Positions 55,693 through 63,551 of a DNA stretch of 64,000 nt are shown piece by piece (position 1 is the first letter of the stretch; each line of letters starts with the position of its first letter). The notes below the pieces were generated by a model. That model did not search any database and was not told the origin of the DNA. It saw nothing but the letters and a program-made list of their open reading frames with translations. Position numbers and translations under genes: made by a program. Origin of the DNA: DASQHW01 sp963837155 (lineage in GTDB: Bacteria; Actinomycetota; Acidimicrobiia; IMCC26256; PALSA-610); contig CAWIMB010000002.1 of assembly GCA_963837155.1 (NCBI GenBank), positions 744,001-808,000 of the forward strand, given 5' to 3'.

Positions 55693-56988
55693 GTGAGGGT
55701 CGCCGTCGTCGGTTCCGGGTACGTCGGCCTCACGGTTGCTGCCTGTTTCGCGCACCTCGGTCACGACATCGTGTGCGCCGATATTGATGCCGAGCGCGTC
55801 GCCCGCCTGCAGAAGGGCGAAGTGCCGATCCTCGAAGCGGGCCTACCGGAGCTCCTCGCCGAGGGCCTCGCCTCCGGCCGCCTCCGGTTCGTCGTCGGCC
55901 CGGTGAACGCGGCGCGCGGGGCCGACATCGTGTTCTTGTGTGTGCAAACACCACAGGGCGAAGACGGTTCCGCTGATCTCACGTTCGTCGAGAACGCGGC
56001 CCGCGAGCTGGCGCCCGTGCTCGGGCCCAACACCGTCGTCGTCAACAAGTCGACCGTCCCCGTCGGCTCGACGCGCTACGTGCAGCGCGTGCTGTCGGAG
56101 GCCGGTGTCAAGGCTGAGGGCGTCAAGGTTGCTTCAAATCCTGAGTTCTTGCGCGAGGGTCAAGCGGTACGCGACTTCCTCAATCCCGATCGCATCGTGA
56201 TCGGGTGCGACCACCCCGAAGCCGCGGTGCGCGTGAGCGAGCTGTACAAGGGCGTCAACGCACCTGTACTCGTCACCGACCCCGCGTCGGCCGAGATGAT
56301 CAAATACGCGTCGAACGCGTTCCTGGCAACGAAGGTGTCGTTCATCAACGCGATCGCCAACCTGTGCGAGGCGGTTGATGCCGACGTACGGGAGGTCGCC
56401 ATCGGGATGGGGTACGACCCTCGTATCGGTTTCCAGTTCCTCCATCCCGGGCCGGGCTTCGGCGGCTCGTGCTTCCCGAAAGACGTCGCTGCATTGCTCT
56501 ACACCGCACGAGAGGCCGGATATGACTTCGACCTGCTCGAAGGAGTGGTCGAGGTCAACCACTCTCAGCACGAGCGCATGGTGGACAAGGTCCGATCCGC
56601 AGCGGGCGGCACGCTCACCGGTGCCGTCATCGGTGTCTGGGGGTTGACGTTCAAGGCCGACACCGACGACCTGCGCGACTCGCCGGCTTTGTTCATCTGC
56701 CGGCGACTGGTCGAGGAGGGCGCCACCGTGCAGGCGTACGACCCGGCGGCGGGTGAGCACGCGCAAGGAATGGTGCCCGGGCTCGACCTACGCGCCGATG
56801 CGTATGACGCGGCGCAGGGCGCCGACGTCGTGTTGCTGGCAACCGAATGGGATGAATTCCGCTGGACCGACTTCGAGCGCGTTGCGAGCCTGATGCGGCG
56901 CGCGGCGATCGTCGACGGTCGCAACCTGCTCGACCCCGCGGCCTTGCGCCGGCGCGGCTTCACCTACGACGCGGTAGGACGCCGATAG
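55693..56988 (+). CDS. ugd: UDP-glucose 6-dehydrogenase
   Basis: Oxidises UDP-glucose to UDP-glucuronate. The 431-residue protein has VAVVGSGYVGLTVAACFAHL (NAD), TPQGEDGSADL, VNKSTVPVGST, NPEFLREG, the catalytic Cys in GFGGSCFPKDVAAL and GLTFKADTDDLRDSPAL. GTG 55693 begins the first strand. Its stop overlaps the start of the downstream UDP-glucuronate decarboxylase by one base, so product and substrate are linked in an operon. Confidence 0.94.
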   Translation: MRVAVVGSGYVGLTVAACFAHLGHDIVCADIDAERVARLQKGEVPILEAGLPELLAEGLASGRLRFVVGPVNAARGADIVFLCVQTPQGEDGSADLTFVENAARELAPVLGPNTVVVNKSTVPVGSTRYVQRVLSEAGVKAEGVKVASNPEFLREGQAVRDFLNPDRIVIGCDHPEAAVRVSELYKGVNAPVLVTDPASAEMIKYASNAFLATKVSFINAIANLCEAVDADVREVAIGMGYDPRIGFQFLHPGPGFGGSCFPKDVAALLYTAREAGYDFDLLEGVVEVNHSQHERMVDKVRSAAGGTLTGAVIGVWGLTFKADTDDLRDSPALFICRRLVEEGATVQAYDPAAGEHAQGMVPGLDLRADAYDAAQGADVVLLATEWDEFRWTDFERVASLMRRAAIVDGRNLLDPAALRRRGFTYDAVGRR

Positions 56989-57935
56989 TGGCCCGAATCG
57001 TGATCACCGGCGGCGCCGGTTTCCTGGGTTCGCACCTCAGCGACGCACTCCTCGCGCGCGGCGACGAGGTGATCGTGGTCGACAACCTTTGCACCGGCCG
57101 CATCGCGAACATCGAACACCTCCTCGACAACCCACGCTTCGCGTTCGTACGTGCCGATGTGAGTCGCGAGCTTCCCGTTGACGGTCACGTCGATGGCGTC
57201 ATGCACTTCGCGAGCCCCGCGAGCCCGCCCGAATATCTGGCGATCCCGCTGGAGACCCTCGACGTGGGATCGCTCGGCACGCGCCATGCGCTCGACTTGG
57301 CGCGCGCACACGACGCCCGCTTCTTTCTCGCGTCGACGAGTGAAGTGTACGGCGATCCGGAAAAACATCCGCAGTCCGAGACCTACTTCGGAAACGTCGA
57401 CACGACGGGTCCGCGTGCTGTGTACGACGAAGCGAAGCGATTCGCCGAGACGTTGACGATGACGTATCAACGTCTGTTCGGGTTCCCGACCGCGATCGTG
57501 CGAATCTTCAACACGTACGGCCCGCGCCTCGCCGCCGCCGATGGCCGGGTCGTGTCGAACTTCGTCATCCAGGCGATCGACGGCAAGCCGCTGACCGTGT
57601 ACGGCAAGGGCACGCAGACGCGATCGTTCTGTTACGTCGACGACGAGGTGCGTGGAATCCTGGCGCTGTACGACTCCGACGTCAGCGAACCCGTGAACAT
57701 CGGGAACCCCAACGAGTTCACGATGCTCGACCTGGCCGACCTCGTTCGCGGGGTGACCGACTCGAGCTCGGAGGTCGTATTCGAGCCGCTGCCGGTTGGT
57801 GATCCCGCGCGCCGGCAGCCCGACATCACGCGAGCCCGCTCGCTGCTCGGCTGGGAGCCGGTGATCGAGCTACACGATGGCCTCGCACGCTTGCGCGACT
57901 GGTATTTGGAGGAGCGAGCCCGTGGTCGCGCGTGA
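56988..57935 (+). CDS. UDP-glucuronate decarboxylase (UDP-xylose synthase)
   Basis: An extended SDR of 315 residues with ITGGAGFLGSHLSDALLARG, MHFASPASPPEYLAIPLETL, the UXS-specific EVYGDPEKHPQSETYFGNVD, and TGPRAVYDEAKRFAETLTM with the catalytic Tyr/Lys. This makes UDP-xylose from the UDP-glucuronate formed by the upstream gene. GTG 56988. The stop lies inside the next gene (14-base overlap). Confidence 0.9.
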   Translation: MARIVITGGAGFLGSHLSDALLARGDEVIVVDNLCTGRIANIEHLLDNPRFAFVRADVSRELPVDGHVDGVMHFASPASPPEYLAIPLETLDVGSLGTRHALDLARAHDARFFLASTSEVYGDPEKHPQSETYFGNVDTTGPRAVYDEAKRFAETLTMTYQRLFGFPTAIVRIFNTYGPRLAAADGRVVSNFVIQAIDGKPLTVYGKGTQTRSFCYVDDEVRGILALYDSDVSEPVNIGNPNEFTMLDLADLVRGVTDSSSEVVFEPLPVGDPARRQPDITRARSLLGWEPVIELHDGLARLRDWYLEERARGRA

Positions 57936-58648
57936 CAACACGCCTCCGCCGAAGTTGCGGAAGCTTTCGATCGTCGTCCCGGTGTTCAACGAACGGAACA
58001 CGCTTGTCGAGATCGTGCGTCGCATGCCGCGCGGTCGAGCTGCCCGACACCATCGAGCGCGAGATCATCGTGGTCGACGACGGCAGCGACGACGGCACGC
58101 GCGACGTGCTCAAGCAGCTCGGCGACAGCACCGTGCGCGTCGTCATGCACGAACACAACCGGGGGAAGGGTGCGGCGGTGCGCACCGGGTTCGCCAGTGC
58201 CACCGGTGAGTATGTATTGGTGCAGGACGCCGACCTCGAGTACGACCCCGAGGACTGGCCCAAGCTGCTCAACCCCATCCTGCGAGGGCGAGCCCGGGTC
58301 GTGTACGGCTCGCGTTTCACGGGTGAGCGCCGCAACATGTTGTTCCTGCACTGGGTCGGGAACCGGTTCCTGTCGCTCGTGACCAACGTCTTGTACAACA
58401 CGACGCTTTCCGACATGGAGACGTGCTACAAGCTCGTCGACCGGGGCCTGCTCGACGACATCGTGCTGACGTCCGACCGTTTCGACATCGAGCCGGAGAT
58501 CACCGCCAAGATCCTCAAGCGCGGCGTCCGCATCTACGAGGTGCCGATCTCGTACGCGGGCCGCGAGTTCGACGAGGGCAAGAAGATCACGTGGCACGAC
58601 GGCTTCGCGGCGCTCTGGACATTGATCAAGTACCGCTTCCGGGACTAG
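57922..58648 (+). CDS. GT2 glycosyltransferase, polyprenyl-phosphate type (frame broken near 58028)
   Basis: Starts at GTG 57922 after GGAGGAGC with KLSIVVPVFNERNTLVEIVR, then continues in another frame with IIVVDDGSDDGTRDVLKQLG, VLVQDADLEYDPEDWPKLL and YGSRFTGERRNML. These are DPM1/GtrB-like GT2 motifs, of the enzymes that make polyprenyl-phosphate sugars, although no C-terminal membrane domain is present. The break lies at ATGCCGCGCGGTCG (58024-58032), with one base extra. Confidence 0.85.
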
Positions 58649-58657
58649 TCGCTTTAC

Positions 58658-59541
58658 ATGACCGATGCCCGCTGGGCCGCCGTGATCGTGAACTACGAGA
58701 CGGGGCCGCTACTGATCGAGTGTGTCCGCTCGGTGCTCGCGGATACGAGCGCCGGGCCGGCCGAGGTCGTCGTCGTCGACAACGGCTCGCGCGACGGCTC
58801 TCCCGACGCGCTGCGCGCGGCGTATCCGGACGTGCGCATCGTGCGATCTCCCGGGAACGTCGGCTATCCGCGCGCGGCGCGAACTTCGGTATCGCGGCCG
58901 CGTACGCACCGATCGTCGCTGTGTGCAATCCCGACCTCACGATTGCACCGGGGACCGCTGGTCCGCTCGTCGCGCGTCTCGAACAGGATGTGCGTCTCGG
59001 TGCGGTCGGCCCGCGCGTCCGCAACCTCGATGGTTCGGACTACGCGTCGGCGCGGCGGCTGCCGTCGGTCGCGGTCGCGGTCGGGCACGGCGTGCTCGGA
59101 CTCTGGTGGCCGACGAACCCGTTCACGCGGCGCTATCGCCAGCTGGACGCGGACCCGGGCACCGCCCGATCGGTTGACTGGCTGTCGGGCTCCGCGGTGT
59201 GGTTGCGGCGTGACGCGCTCGACGCGGTCGGCGGCTGGGACGAGCGCTACTTCATGTACATGGAGGATGTCGACCTGTGTTGGCGGTTACGCCGCGGTGG
59301 CTATGACGTCGCCTACGAACCGGCCGGCGAAGTCGTGCATGTGCAGGGCGCGGTGACGTCGCGACACCCGTACCGCATGCTCCTGGAGCACCACCGCTCC
59401 GCGTGGCGATTCGCCCGCCGTCGTTTCACGGGCGCGCGTGTCGCGCTCCTGCCGTTAGCTGCCGTCTACCTGGTATTTCGCGCAACGTTGGCGATCACCG
59501 AGCACGCGTGGCGCGCCTTTCGGCCCCTGGGCGGCGGCTAG
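58658..59541 (+). CDS. GT2 rhamnosyltransferase-like protein (frame broken near 58875)
   Basis: The N-terminus WAAVIVNYETGPLLIECVRS, VVVVDNGSRDGSPDALRA and RIVRSPGNVGY is followed in another frame by GANFGIAAAYAPIVAVCNPD, the metal-binding DVDLCWRLRRGGYDVAYEP and a C-terminal helical pair. This is the WbbL/rhamnosyltransferase pattern; in mycobacteria wbbL adds rhamnose to the arabinogalactan linker. The break is in CTATCCGCGCGCGGCGCG (58864-58881). Confidence 0.82.
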
Positions 59542-59550
59542 CCTGGGCCT

Positions 59551-60435
59551 ATGGGCAAGGCATCTCGAACGAAGCGTCGCCGCGCCGCCGTACGGTCCGC
59601 GAAGCGCTCGCGTCAGAACAACTGGTGGTACGGGCTGACCGCGCTCATCGTTATCACCGGCATCGCACTGATCGTGTATGCACGTGCAACCCAGCCGACT
59701 GCGGTCGGGCCGTTCGTGCTCGATCAGAACAACCCCTCGAAGAAGGACACGCACTGGCACGCGGCGCTCGGTGTGTACTCCTGTGACCATTGGGTGGGCG
59801 ACGGCACCGGCGACGGGCTCTGGCGCTGGCCGAGCGACCCTCAGGGCTTCTACCGGCACAACACCACGGTCTACGCGGGCTTGCACAGTCACCGCGACGG
59901 CATCATCCACATGGAGCCGACGGTGAGCGAGGACTCGGGGAAGCACGCGACGATCGGCCGCTACTTCGACTACGGCGGGTGGAAACTCTCCGATACGGGC
60001 TTCACGTTCGTCGACGGGAAGACCGTGAAGAACGGCGACAAGTGCCCCGACGGGGGCGCGGGAACGCTGTCGTGGGCGACGTCGCGCTGGGACGGGAACC
60101 CGGATACGAGCAAGTCGCTGACGTTCACGGCTCACACCGGCAACCCCGCGGACTACAAGCTCAACCAGGGCGACGTGATCATTATTGCGTTCCTGCCACC
60201 GGGCAAGTCCGTCACGACCCTCGGGAACCCACCGTCGTACGCCAACCTTCCGAAGGCGTTGGGCGCGGAGGAGATGCCGGCGACCACACCGTCGGCAGGG
60301 ACGACACCGGGTTCGGGCAGCACGCCTGCATCGGGGAGCACGCCCGCGTCGGGGAGCACGCCCGCGTCGGGGAGCACGCCCGCGTCGGGTAGTGCGCCAC
60401 CGACAACGGGTGCGACTTCCACCTCGAAACCGTGA
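59551..60435 (+). CDS. Membrane-anchored hypothetical protein with tandem-repeat tail
   Basis: 294 residues: basic N-terminus (KASRTKRRRAAVRSAKRSRQ), a helix at about 27-45, then an exported domain rich in His and Trp (KKDTHWHAALGVYSCDHWVG, VYAGLHSHRDGIIHMEPT), where the three HxH sites and the two Cys could bind metal. The last 50 residues are a repeated Ser-Thr-Pro-Ala-Ser-Gly, encoded by an 18-base tandem repeat. Not recognised. It lies between the rhamnosyltransferase and NDP-sugar pyrophosphorylase genes. Confidence 0.75.
   Translation: MGKASRTKRRRAAVRSAKRSRQNNWWYGLTALIVITGIALIVYARATQPTAVGPFVLDQNNPSKKDTHWHAALGVYSCDHWVGDGTGDGLWRWPSDPQGFYRHNTTVYAGLHSHRDGIIHMEPTVSEDSGKHATIGRYFDYGGWKLSDTGFTFVDGKTVKNGDKCPDGGAGTLSWATSRWDGNPDTSKSLTFTAHTGNPADYKLNQGDVIIIAFLPPGKSVTTLGNPPSYANLPKALGAEEMPATTPSAGTTPGSGSTPASGSTPASGSTPASGSTPASGSAPPTTGATSTSKP
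60319..60390 (+). repeat. 18-bp in-frame tandem repeat, four units
   Basis: Units AGCACGCCYGCRTCGGGG start at 60319, 60337, 60355 and 60373; the last two full units are nearly identical and the first differs at two bases. Each encodes Ser-Thr-Pro-Ala-Ser-Gly, extending the C-terminal tail of the membrane-anchored protein. Slippage would change tail length without breaking frame. Confidence 0.85.
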
Positions 60436-60439
60436 TGTC

Positions 60440-61543
60440 GTGAAAGCGGTCGTGCTCGTCGGTGGAGAAGGGACACGACTGCGTCCGCTGACGTTCACGA
60501 CACCCAAGCCACTCTTGCCGATCGCGAACGAGCCGCATCTCGAACGGCAGCTCGAGTGGCTCGCGTTCCACGGCGTCAACGAGGTCGTGCTGTCGATGGG
60601 CTACCTCCCGGACGCGTTTCACCGGCACTTCCTTCGCGATCGGTTCGGTCACGATGTGTTCGGTGATGTCGTCCTGCGCTATGCAGTCGAGGACGAGCCC
60701 CTCGGTACCGCGGGCGCGATCCGCTTCGCGGCCGACGGCATCACGGAACGGTTCATCGTTTGCAACGGCGACGTGCTCACCGATCTCGATCTCGGTGCGA
60801 TGGTGCGCTTCCACGACGAGCACAGTGCCGTTGCCACGATCTCACTCACCCAGGTCGAGGATCCGAGCGCGTTCGGTGTCGTGCCGACGAACGAGGACGG
60901 CAGTGTGATCGCGTTCGTCGAGAAGCCCGCGCCGGGCAAGGCGCCGAGCAACTGGATCAACGCGGGCACGTATGTAGTGGAGCCTGCGTTCCTCGATCGC
61001 ATCCCGCCGCGTCTCAACGTGTCGGTGGAGCGCGAGACGTTCCCGCGCATGCTTGCGCGTCCCGGTTTGCTGTTCGGTTACAAGAGCGACGCGTATTGGC
61101 TCGATATCGGGACGCCCGAGAAGTACCTGCAAGCGAACGCGGATCTCCTCGACGGCCGGGTCGGCGGATCGCCGGCCGTCGGCGCCCGCGAGGTGTCGCC
61201 CGGTGTCTGGGTGCAGGGCAATGGCACCATCGAAGAGGGCGCCGTCGTGGAGCCTCCCGTGCTCGTTGGAGACGGCGCGCGCATCGAGTCAGGTGCCCGG
61301 GTGCGACGATCCGTCGTCGGCGCGGGCGCAGTCGTCGAAGCGGGCGCCGAGCTCGACGGCGCAGTGCTCCACGCGGGTGCGCGCGCATCGCACGGCAGCA
61401 GCGTGCGCAATTCGGTCGTCGGCTGCGGTGCCGTGCTGTCACCGGAGGTTGCCCTCGGTGCTGACACGGTCGTCGGGGCGGGGGTGACCGTGATGGCAGG
61501 CACGCGTATCTCCGGCGGGCGGGTGCCGGCCGACCGGGAGTAG
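60440..61543 (+). CDS. NDP-sugar pyrophosphorylase (mannose-1-phosphate guanylyltransferase-like)
   Basis: The nucleotidyltransferase domain has VVLVGGEGTRLRPLTFTTPK, FIVCNGDVLTDLDLG, FGVVPTNEDGSVIAFVEKP and DAYWLDIGTPEKYLQANADL, followed by a C-terminal left-handed beta helix (repeated GAxVxxG hexads, about 245-355). 367 residues. In actinobacteria such proteins are mannose-1-phosphate guanylyltransferases; the exact sugar cannot be fixed here. GTG 60440 lies four bases after the upstream stop. Confidence 0.85.
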   Translation: MKAVVLVGGEGTRLRPLTFTTPKPLLPIANEPHLERQLEWLAFHGVNEVVLSMGYLPDAFHRHFLRDRFGHDVFGDVVLRYAVEDEPLGTAGAIRFAADGITERFIVCNGDVLTDLDLGAMVRFHDEHSAVATISLTQVEDPSAFGVVPTNEDGSVIAFVEKPAPGKAPSNWINAGTYVVEPAFLDRIPPRLNVSVERETFPRMLARPGLLFGYKSDAYWLDIGTPEKYLQANADLLDGRVGGSPAVGAREVSPGVWVQGNGTIEEGAVVEPPVLVGDGARIESGARVRRSVVGAGAVVEAGAELDGAVLHAGARASHGSSVRNSVVGCGAVLSPEVALGADTVVGAGVTVMAGTRISGGRVPADRE

Positions 61544-61554
61544 GTTGCCTCGCT

Positions 61555-62511
61555 GTGCCCCAGGCCCTGGTCACCGGTGGTGCCGGCTTCATCGGGTCGA
61601 CGTTGGTCGACCGTCTCCTCGCAGAGGACTGGAAGGTCGACGTCGTCGACGACCTCTCGAGTGGCACCCTCACCAATCTCGCCGCGGCCCGTGCGCTGCC
61701 GGACCGGCGGTTCTCGTTTCACCGTCTCGATGTGGCATCGCCGGCCGTCGTCGATCTGATCACGCACCGCCGACCGGACGTCATCTTTCATCTCGGCGCG
61801 CAGATCGACGTGCGCGTGTCGGTCGCCCGTCCGGTGCTCGATGCGACGGTCAACATCATTGGCTCGCTCAACGTGTGCGAAGGCGCAGTCGCGGCCGGCG
61901 TGCAGAAGGTTGTGTTCGCCGGGTCGGGCGGCACCCTCTACGGCTCACCGGACGAGATCCCGACGCGCGAGGGCGCACCGCAGCATCCCGAGTCGCCGTA
62001 CGGCGTGGCGAAGAAGGCCGTCGGCGACTATCTCCACTATTACCGTGAGGTGCGCGGCCTCGAGTACACGATCGCCGCGCTCGCGAACGTGTACGGCCCG
62101 CGCCAGGATCCGCACGGCGAGGCCGGCGTCGTCGCAATCTTTTCGGGAAAGCTCCTCGACCGGGAGCGGCCGTTGATCTTCGGCGACGGCTCGCAGACCA
62201 GGGACTACGTGTACGTCGATGACGTCGTCGACGCGTTCGTCCGTTCGGTCGACAAGGGTGGCGGGCTGTTGTTGAACATCGGTACCGGTGTCGAGACGAG
62301 CGTGCAGCAGCTGTTCGACGTGATGGCGAAGCTCACCGGCTTCAAGGAGCCGGCGCAGTACGCGCCGCCGCGTGCCGGTGAAGTGCAACGCAGCGCGCTC
62401 GACCCGGGCCGCGCCGCGATTCACCTCGGCTGGAAGCCCTTCACCTCTCTCGAGGAGGGCGTCGCCCGCACCCTCGAGCACTTCAAAGGCCAGCGCGCCG
62501 CGAGCCGCTAA
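61555..62511 (+). CDS. UDP-glucose 4-epimerase-like NAD-dependent epimerase
   Basis: 318 residues: VTGGAGFIGSTLVDRLLAED, HLGAQIDVRVSVARPVLDAT, SGGTLYGSPDEIPTREG and SPYGVAKKAVGDYLHYY (catalytic Tyr/Lys), NVYGPRQDPHGEAGVVAIFS, DYVYVDDVVDAFVRSV. This is the actinobacterial GalE1-like group. It acts on nucleotide sugars for the envelope polysaccharide. The gene is followed after nine bases by the first palindrome copy. Confidence 0.87.
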   Translation: MPQALVTGGAGFIGSTLVDRLLAEDWKVDVVDDLSSGTLTNLAAARALPDRRFSFHRLDVASPAVVDLITHRRPDVIFHLGAQIDVRVSVARPVLDATVNIIGSLNVCEGAVAAGVQKVVFAGSGGTLYGSPDEIPTREGAPQHPESPYGVAKKAVGDYLHYYREVRGLEYTIAALANVYGPRQDPHGEAGVVAIFSGKLLDRERPLIFGDGSQTRDYVYVDDVVDAFVRSVDKGGGLLLNIGTGVETSVQQLFDVMAKLTGFKEPAQYAPPRAGEVQRSALDPGRAAIHLGWKPFTSLEEGVARTLEHFKGQRAASR

Positions 62512-62520
62512 GGACGAACA

Positions 62521-62559
62521 TGCGTGACGAAACCGGCTGACAGCCGAGTACGCCACGCA
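62521..62559. repeat. 39-nt palindromic repeat, copy 1
   Basis: An imperfect inverted repeat with outer arms TGCGTG/CACGCA and inner arms CGGCT/AGCCG around a three-base loop; 14 of 18 positions pair. It matches copy 2 at 63504-63542 at 35 of 39 positions in the same orientation. It follows the epimerase stop by nine bases, so it could serve as its terminator. Confidence 0.75.
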
Positions 62560-62598
62560 TATTCGGACTGTCTCACCCTCGCGGCATCATGCCGGCCC

Positions 62599-63510
62599 AT
62601 GGATGCGATCTACAAGTATGCAGAGGCACACGACGGGGTTTTTCCACTTGAGGTCGCTCGCGCGGCGAATGTCTCTGACGACGAGATTTTGCACCTCACA
62701 GGGACGTCCTGGTCGCGCCTGTATCGCGGCGTATTCCTCATTCGGGGCGCCCCGCTTACTCACCGGGCAATGATCCGGGCCGCCTGCGCGGCCGCTGCTC
62801 CTCACGCGGCTGCCTCTCATCGCGCGGGTGCCGCGATGCACGGCGTGCCCGGTGGTCGACAGGACATCGCTGAGGTGACGGGTCCACGATGGTTGCGCAC
62901 GGTCGAACCAGGACTCGTCGTACACGAGAGCAAGTGCATCGATCCTGGCGACGTTGTGCAGATCGACGAGATCCCGGTCATGCGACCCGAGCGGGTGCTG
63001 ATCGAGCTGGCGTCGATCTATAAGTCGCCGAACTTCATCGAGCTCGTCCTGCACGCAATGCTGCGGAAGAAGATCGCAACGGTCGACTCGACGATCGAGA
63101 CTTTCACACGCCTCGCGAAGCGCGGCCGCCCAGGAATTCAGGTGGTGCGCGCGGTTCTGAAGAAGTGGGACCCGTCGCTTTCGGTTCCTGAGACGCCGCC
63201 GGAGACGACGTTGTTCCAGCTGCTCCGCGAAGCCGGGCTTGGCCGCATCATGCCGCAATATGTCGTCCGAGACGCGAACGGCAACTTCGTCGCGCGAGTC
63301 GACATCGGGCTTCCGGACTTGCGGGTTACGGTCGAATACGACAGCGATCAAGAACATACGAACGAGATAACGATTGCGAACGACAACGACCGCCGCAATG
63401 ACGTCATCAAGGCGGGCTGGTTCCCGGTCGTTGCGCGTCCTCGTGATCTTCGCAATAAGGGCGTCCACCTCATCGCCGCGATCCGCGCCCTCCGCTCCCA
63501 ACCTGCGTGA
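62599..63510 (+). CDS. AbiEi-like / DUF559-like endonuclease-domain protein
   Basis: The 303-residue protein starts with a winged-helix segment (FPLEVARAANVSDDEILHLT, WSRLYRGVFLIRG) as in type IV antitoxin AbiEi-like proteins, a middle region (AASHRAGAAMHGVPGG), and a C-terminal Vsr/DUF559-like nuclease fold (RVDIGLPDLRVTVEYDSDQE, RRNDVIKAGWFPVVARPRDL) with candidate catalytic Asp and Glu. No toxin partner lies next to it. The gene is bracketed by two copies of a 39-nt palindrome; the second overlaps its stop codon. ATG 62599. Confidence 0.7.
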   Translation: MDAIYKYAEAHDGVFPLEVARAANVSDDEILHLTGTSWSRLYRGVFLIRGAPLTHRAMIRAACAAAAPHAAASHRAGAAMHGVPGGRQDIAEVTGPRWLRTVEPGLVVHESKCIDPGDVVQIDEIPVMRPERVLIELASIYKSPNFIELVLHAMLRKKIATVDSTIETFTRLAKRGRPGIQVVRAVLKKWDPSLSVPETPPETTLFQLLREAGLGRIMPQYVVRDANGNFVARVDIGLPDLRVTVEYDSDQEHTNEITIANDNDRRNDVIKAGWFPVVARPRDLRNKGVHLIAAIRALRSQPA

Positions 63511-63542
63511 CGGAATCGGCTTACAGCCGAGTTCGCCACGCA
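63504..63542. repeat. 39-nt palindromic repeat, copy 2
   Basis: Begins inside the last codons of the AbiEi-like gene and extends into the space before the convergent nitroreductase. Compared with copy 1 the differences at positions 13 and 10/30 keep or improve pairing (T13-A27 forms, G10 faces T30). It may be a bidirectional terminator or one boundary of a mobile unit. Confidence 0.75.
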
Positions 63543-63551
63543 AGTTCGCTC

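Noticed and set aside
60319..60390. CRISPR array
   Set aside because: The regular 18-bp repeat has no spacers and encodes an in-frame peptide repeat, so it is a tandem repeat in a protein tail.
18415..62579. Identical 13-mer ACTGTCTCACCCT upstream of the HNH gene (18415-18427) and of the AbiEi-like gene (62567-62579)
   Set aside because: Both lie a few tens of bases before nuclease-like genes, which is suggestive, but dozens of 13-base matches are expected by chance in 64 kb, so it was not promoted to a finding.
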